Shown here one piece after another: positions 61,162-64,000 of a stretch of DNA of 64,000 bases. A program made the translations under genes and the position numbers. The notes beneath the pieces are model-generated. The model was not told the origin of the DNA. It saw only the letters and a list, made by a program, of their open reading frames with translations, and did no database searches. Where the stretch lies: contig CAWHBI010000025.1 of the NCBI GenBank assembly GCA_963827545.1, positions 1 through 64,000 on the forward strand. The letters are read 5' to 3'. This DNA is from AWTP1-13 sp963827545. Lineage in GTDB: Bacteria; Pseudomonadota; Alphaproteobacteria; Rhizobiales; Hyphomicrobiaceae. Each line of letters opens with the position of its first letter. Within the stretch, counting starts at the first letter, position 1.

Positions 61162-62886
61162 TCACTCCGCCGCCTCCTTCAGCAGGCTCTCGCCCGGCCT
61201 GACGATGGTGAACTGCACGGGCTCCTCCGACACATCGAGCGCGCCATCGCGCTGGCGCACCACAGTATAGGCCGAAGCCGCGAGATCGCCTTCATCGGGA
61301 AAATCTTGGCGGAAATGCGCGCCGCGGCTGTTCTCCCGCTCGAGTGCGGCCGTGGCGATCACCTTCGATACCTCGACCAGGGAGCGCAGGTTCAGCCAGT
61401 CGTGCCAGGTCAGGTTGAAGGCCCGGTCGCCGTCGGCCACGCCGGCCGACAGCAGCTCGGCCTCGATGCCCTGCAGCTTCGCCAGCCCACGCCGCAGCCC
61501 GGCCGCGTCGCGGATCACACCCACATCGTCCCACATGGTGTCGAGCAGGCTCTCGCGCAACCGATTGACGTCGCCGCCCTTGCGCCCGAAGGGGACGAGC
61601 GCTCGCGCCATCTCGGCCTCGATCAGGCCCTCCTCGGCGGGGCGGCGCCCCGGATTCGCCGCCACCCAGGCGGCCATCGTCTCCCCGGCGATGCCGCCGA
61701 ACACGGTCGAGTTGGCAACGCCGTTGCCGCCCAGCCGGTTGGCGCCATGCATACCGCTGGCATCCTCGCCGGCGACGAACAGACCCGGCAGCTCCGTTGC
61801 GGTGTCCACCCCGCAAATGAGCCCGCCCATGAAGTAGTGCGCCGTCGGCACTACTTCCACGAGGCCGCCCGCCAGGTCGAAGCCGCAGTCGGCACAGCGC
61901 TCCACCATGCCCTTGAACTGCTTTCTCACGCTGTCGGGCCCCAGATGCCCCATCTTGATGTAGACGCCGCCGTTGGGGGTGGTGCGTCCCGCGCGCATTT
62001 CGGCATAGATGGCGCGCGAGACCACATCGCGGGTGGCGCGCTCGAGCTTCTCGTCATAGTCGGCCATGAACCGCCGCTGCGCCCCATCGAGCAGATGCCC
62101 GCCGGCGCCGCGCAGGCCTTCCTCCAGCACCGTGCCGGTCATGCGCGTGTCGGGGCCGGCCAGCAGCCCGGTCGGGTGGAACTGCACCATCTCCATGTCG
62201 CGCAGCGGCAGGCCCGCCCGCAGCGCCATGGCGAGGCCGTCCATGCTCTTGTCGCCGGAGGGGGTGTGATAGCGGTACATGGTCGGCCCGCCGCCGGTCG
62301 AAAGCAGCACAGCGGTCGCCTCGACGAAACGGAACAGCCCGGTGCGCACGTCGATCAGCAGGACGCCCGCGAGCGATTGGCCGTCCTTGGCCGGGATGAG
62401 CGCCACCGCGCGGTGCTCTTCCAGCCGCCGGATGGGCCGTGCCCACACCTGCTCCATCAGCCGGTTGATGATCTCGATGCCGGTGAGGTCGCCCTTGTGC
62501 ACGGTGCGATCGAAGGTCTGGCCGGCGAAGGCCTTGCCGTGCAGCGTGCCGTCCGGGTTGCGGTCGAAGAAGCAGCCGATCTCGTTCTCCAGCTCCTGCA
62601 CCCGCTCCACCGCCTTGGTCACCAGCGTCCAGGCCAGCTCCTGGTGGGGCAGCCACTTGCCGCCCTCGATCGTGTCCATGAAGTGGCGCTCGACCGAGTC
62701 GCCGGGGTTGAGCGCCACGTTGTAGCCGCCCTGCACCATGCGCGTGCAGCCGCACTTTCCCAGCAGGCCCTTGGTGGCAATCGCGATGTCGAGGTCAGGA
62801 TTGGCCTGATGCGCATGCAGCGCCGCGAACAGCCCGGCTCCGCCGGAGCCAAGGATCAGAATGTCGGTCTTCAGCCATTCGAGCAT
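61162..62886 (-). CDS. Succinate dehydrogenase/fumarate reductase-type flavoprotein subunit
   Basis: A 574-residue SdhA/FrdA-like flavoprotein. The N-terminal FAD site is TDILILGSGGAGLFAALHAHQ, followed by CGCTRMVQGGYNVAL. Substrate-site blocks are MVQFHPTGLL, the capping-domain GGVYIKMGHLGPDSVRKQF, and PTAHYFMGGLICGVDT; the C-terminal FAD site is ELPGLFVAGEDASGMHGANRLGGNGVA. It would oxidise succinate or reduce fumarate with the membrane anchor found just upstream. No iron-sulfur subunit gene is in the window. It belongs to the same leftward cluster as the fumarase. Confidence 0.9.
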   Translation of the reverse strand: MLEWLKTDILILGSGGAGLFAALHAHQANPDLDIAIATKGLLGKCGCTRMVQGGYNVALNPGDSVERHFMDTIEGGKWLPHQELAWTLVTKAVERVQELENEIGCFFDRNPDGTLHGKAFAGQTFDRTVHKGDLTGIEIINRLMEQVWARPIRRLEEHRAVALIPAKDGQSLAGVLLIDVRTGLFRFVEATAVLLSTGGGPTMYRYHTPSGDKSMDGLAMALRAGLPLRDMEMVQFHPTGLLAGPDTRMTGTVLEEGLRGAGGHLLDGAQRRFMADYDEKLERATRDVVSRAIYAEMRAGRTTPNGGVYIKMGHLGPDSVRKQFKGMVERCADCGFDLAGGLVEVVPTAHYFMGGLICGVDTATELPGLFVAGEDASGMHGANRLGGNGVANSTVFGGIAGETMAAWVAANPGRRPAEEGLIEAEMARALVPFGRKGGDVNRLRESLLDTMWDDVGVIRDAAGLRRGLAKLQGIEAELLSAGVADGDRAFNLTWHDWLNLRSLVEVSKVIATAALERENSRGAHFRQDFPDEGDLAASAYTVVRQRDGALDVSEEPVQFTIVRPGESLLKEAAE

Positions 62887-62915
62887 CAGGGCGATGGCGA
62901 CCTCACGCTGCCGGC

Positions 62916-63491
62916 CTAGATCGCCACGTCGAAATAGATACGGGCGAGATCGATGCGAAACTCGACCGCCTCGAAGTGGAGGGCATCTTCCGGACGCTTC
63001 AAGACCTCCAGTTCGAAGCCCTGCTCCCCGCGGCGGTAGTGCTCGGCCCGCATCTGGTCCTGATAGATGAAGGCGATATGGCGAATCGTGGGGAGCGACT
63101 TGTAGAAATCGAGCTTCGGCCCGCGGTCGACGTCGATCGTCGACGGCGAGAGCACTTCCACCACGACCAGCGGATCGGTGATGTAGGCTTTCGTGCCGAC
63201 CGCACCGCAGCGCACGACGACATCTGGCCTCGCCTTGTCCGTCTCGCGCATATTGTCAGAGCGTTGCACGCGCATGCCGCCCTGGTAGGTCCGGCAGCCG
63301 CGCGCGTCCATGGCGAGCTTCAGCGGCGCGCCGATGTTGCCGGCAATCTGCTCGTGCACCTCGGTCGGGTTCGTCATCATGACGATGACGCCCTCGACCA
63401 GCTCGAACAGAGTCGTGTCCGCTTGCGCTTCGACGAAGGTGTCGAAGGCGTCAATGGTCACGGGCTCTGGGCGGCGCAGTGCGGTCGTCAT
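62916..63491 (-). CDS. Uma2-family (DUF820) restriction-endonuclease-fold protein
   Basis: A 191-residue protein with the Uma2/DUF820 PD-(D/E)XK pattern: FELVEGVIVMMTNPTEVHEQI, ARPDVVVRCG, TDPLVVVEVLSPSTIDVDRGPKLDFYKSLP, and AFIYQDQMRAEHYRRG. Catalytic acidic residues (D of RPDVVV, E of VVVEVLSPS) are in place. Its cellular role is unknown. It interrupts the SdhC-flavoprotein order and is probably a late insertion. ATG 63491 is preferred; ATG 63542 would add 17 residues. Confidence 0.85.
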   Translation of the reverse strand: MTTALRRPEPVTIDAFDTFVEAQADTTLFELVEGVIVMMTNPTEVHEQIAGNIGAPLKLAMDARGCRTYQGGMRVQRSDNMRETDKARPDVVVRCGAVGTKAYITDPLVVVEVLSPSTIDVDRGPKLDFYKSLPTIRHIAFIYQDQMRAEHYRRGEQGFELEVLKRPEDALHFEAVEFRIDLARIYFDVAI

Positions 63492-63551
63492 GGGCTTTTT
63501 CTCGATGGGCTCCAGGTTAGCTGCGCCGAACGCAAATGTCATTGGTCCGAC

Positions 63552-63917
63552 CTAGTTAACGGCCCTGAGAAGAAACAGTGCCGCGACGGTGATGGCGGTG
63601 GCGCCGGCAACCAAGGCCAGCCGCTTCTGCCCCTCGCGCCAGGGCAGGTTCTCGATCACGAGCACACGGATGCCGCCCAGCAAATGCACGGCAAGCAGGA
63701 ATACCAGGATCGTCTCACCGAGCTTCACCAGCGGGTTGGCGGTCCACTTGAGGAAGCCGTCGAGGGTCGCCTCACCCTCAATCGCCAGACCCAGCGCCAG
63801 GAAATGCAACGGCAGGAACGCCGCCAGCGCCAGGCCCGAGATGCGATGCACCATGGCCGCGATCCACAGCGCATTGCGGCGATGGCCGCCAATGTGCTGT
63901 CCCCGGCGCCGGCTCAC
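63552..63917 (-). CDS. SdhC-like cytochrome b membrane anchor
   Basis: A 121-residue membrane protein of the Sdh_cyt family. It has three helices; the first carries HRISGLALAAFLPLHFLALGL with the quinone/heme His and Ser, and the second AVHLLGGIRVLVIE with another His and the G-I-R motif. It anchors the flavoprotein dehydrogenase and probably binds heme and quinone. The start is GTG 63917, which overlaps the stop of the upstream gene as GTGA, so they are translated together. Confidence 0.8.
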   Translation of the reverse strand: MSRRRGQHIGGHRRNALWIAAMVHRISGLALAAFLPLHFLALGLAIEGEATLDGFLKWTANPLVKLGETILVFLLAVHLLGGIRVLVIENLPWREGQKRLALVAGATAITVAALFLLRAVN

Positions 63918-64000
63918 AGCACCACCGCGGCCACGGCCCGCAGCCCCAGCGCCGCCAGGAAAATGCCGAGCACCCACATCAGCGCGTCGAGCTGGCGGCC
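63914..64000 (-). CDS. C-terminal end of a membrane protein upstream of the SdhC-like gene (partial)
   Basis: Only the last 28 residues are visible: GRQLDALMWVLGIFLAALG then LRAVAAVVL and a TGA. The hydrophobic helix and coupling (GTGA overlap) suggest a second membrane-anchor subunit of the same complex, or a subunit fused to it. The gene continues past the window edge. Confidence 0.6.
   Translation of the reverse strand, partial: GRQLDALMWVLGIFLAALGLRAVAAVVL

Noticed and set aside
1..64000. CRISPR array, tRNA or rRNA genes
   Set aside because: No regularly spaced direct repeats with unique spacers were seen; the repeats here are dispersed palindromes. No cloverleaf with a T-loop GGTTCGAATCC-type sequence was recognised by eye, though a covariance-model scan would be needed to exclude one.

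Overview
The window is 64 kb of GC-rich chromosome from an alphaproteobacterium, most likely Hyphomicrobiales. This is inferred from gene content: a two-subunit glycine decarboxylase (gcvPA/gcvPB), a Caulobacter-type tad/cpa pilus locus, an ETF-beta lysine methyltransferase homologue, KptA, and many families with familiar rhizobial relatives. No rRNA or tRNA gene was recognised. The only stable RNA gene found is rnpB. A perfect 16-bp parS site at 58.17 kb suggests the right end lies in or near the ParB-loaded, origin-proximal part of the chromosome.

Layout. 0-11.6 kb holds metabolic and stress singletons: an FAD oxidase tail, an NTF2-like protein, an orphan caspase-like protease, a Rid protein, an M48 protease, an MFS carrier, an ETF-beta methyltransferase homologue divergent from a crotonase, and a flavoprotein translationally coupled to an EVE-domain gene. 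11.7-13.6 kb looks acquired: an integrase remnant, a one-helix ORF, MerF, a GDCCVxC protein, a membrane protein, a thioredoxin-fold protein and a LamG remnant. 13.9-16.6 kb carries a membrane protein and two GST-fold enzymes. 16.6-22.0 kb is the gcvT-gcvH-gcvPA-gcvPB operon behind a promoter and a tandem glycine riboswitch. 22.1-26.2 kb holds an ankyrin fragment, a lipoprotein, ispH-thrB-rnhA and psiF. 26.3-38.1 kb is the tad/cpa locus: flp-cpaA-cpaB-cpaC-cpaD-cpaE-tadA-tadB-tadC leftward, and a CpaC-like protein plus two TadE-type pseudopilins rightward. A TadD-like TPR lipoprotein lies apart at 48.3 kb. 38.2-50 kb mixes a TetR regulator, an acyltransferase, rnpB, a cell-wall amidase coupled to a DjlA-like co-chaperone, a HIBCH-like hydrolase, and M48/LemA. 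50-56.4 kb has an M17 aminopeptidase followed by an NlpC/P60 hydrolase, a secreted methyltransferase, a large YfhO-like membrane protein and dodecin. 56.5-64 kb is a leftward C4-dicarboxylate block: an SdhC-like anchor, an SdhA/FrdA-like flavoprotein and both class I fumarase subunits, with unrelated genes interspersed.

The most striking feature is the density of intergenic palindromic elements, in at least four families: (i) modular 'ccctctcccc' palindromes, often with an inner 'catgccgaaggc..tgtc' hairpin; (ii) a two-module family ending in CTAGAGCA(A/G)GATCG; (iii) nested GTAGGTTGGGT palindromes; (iv) GGTGTCAGACC hairpins. They fill every gap of the gcv operon, supply the last codons or stop codons of several genes, and one lies inside gcvPB. 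Three otherwise well conserved genes (gcvPB, a PlsB/PlsC-like acyltransferase and an M48 protease) carry apparent single-base frameshifts, which may be real or residual sequencing indels.

Gene-family calls come from reading the translations; no database search was possible. Start codons were refined by hand where a ribosome-binding site or overlap decided them.
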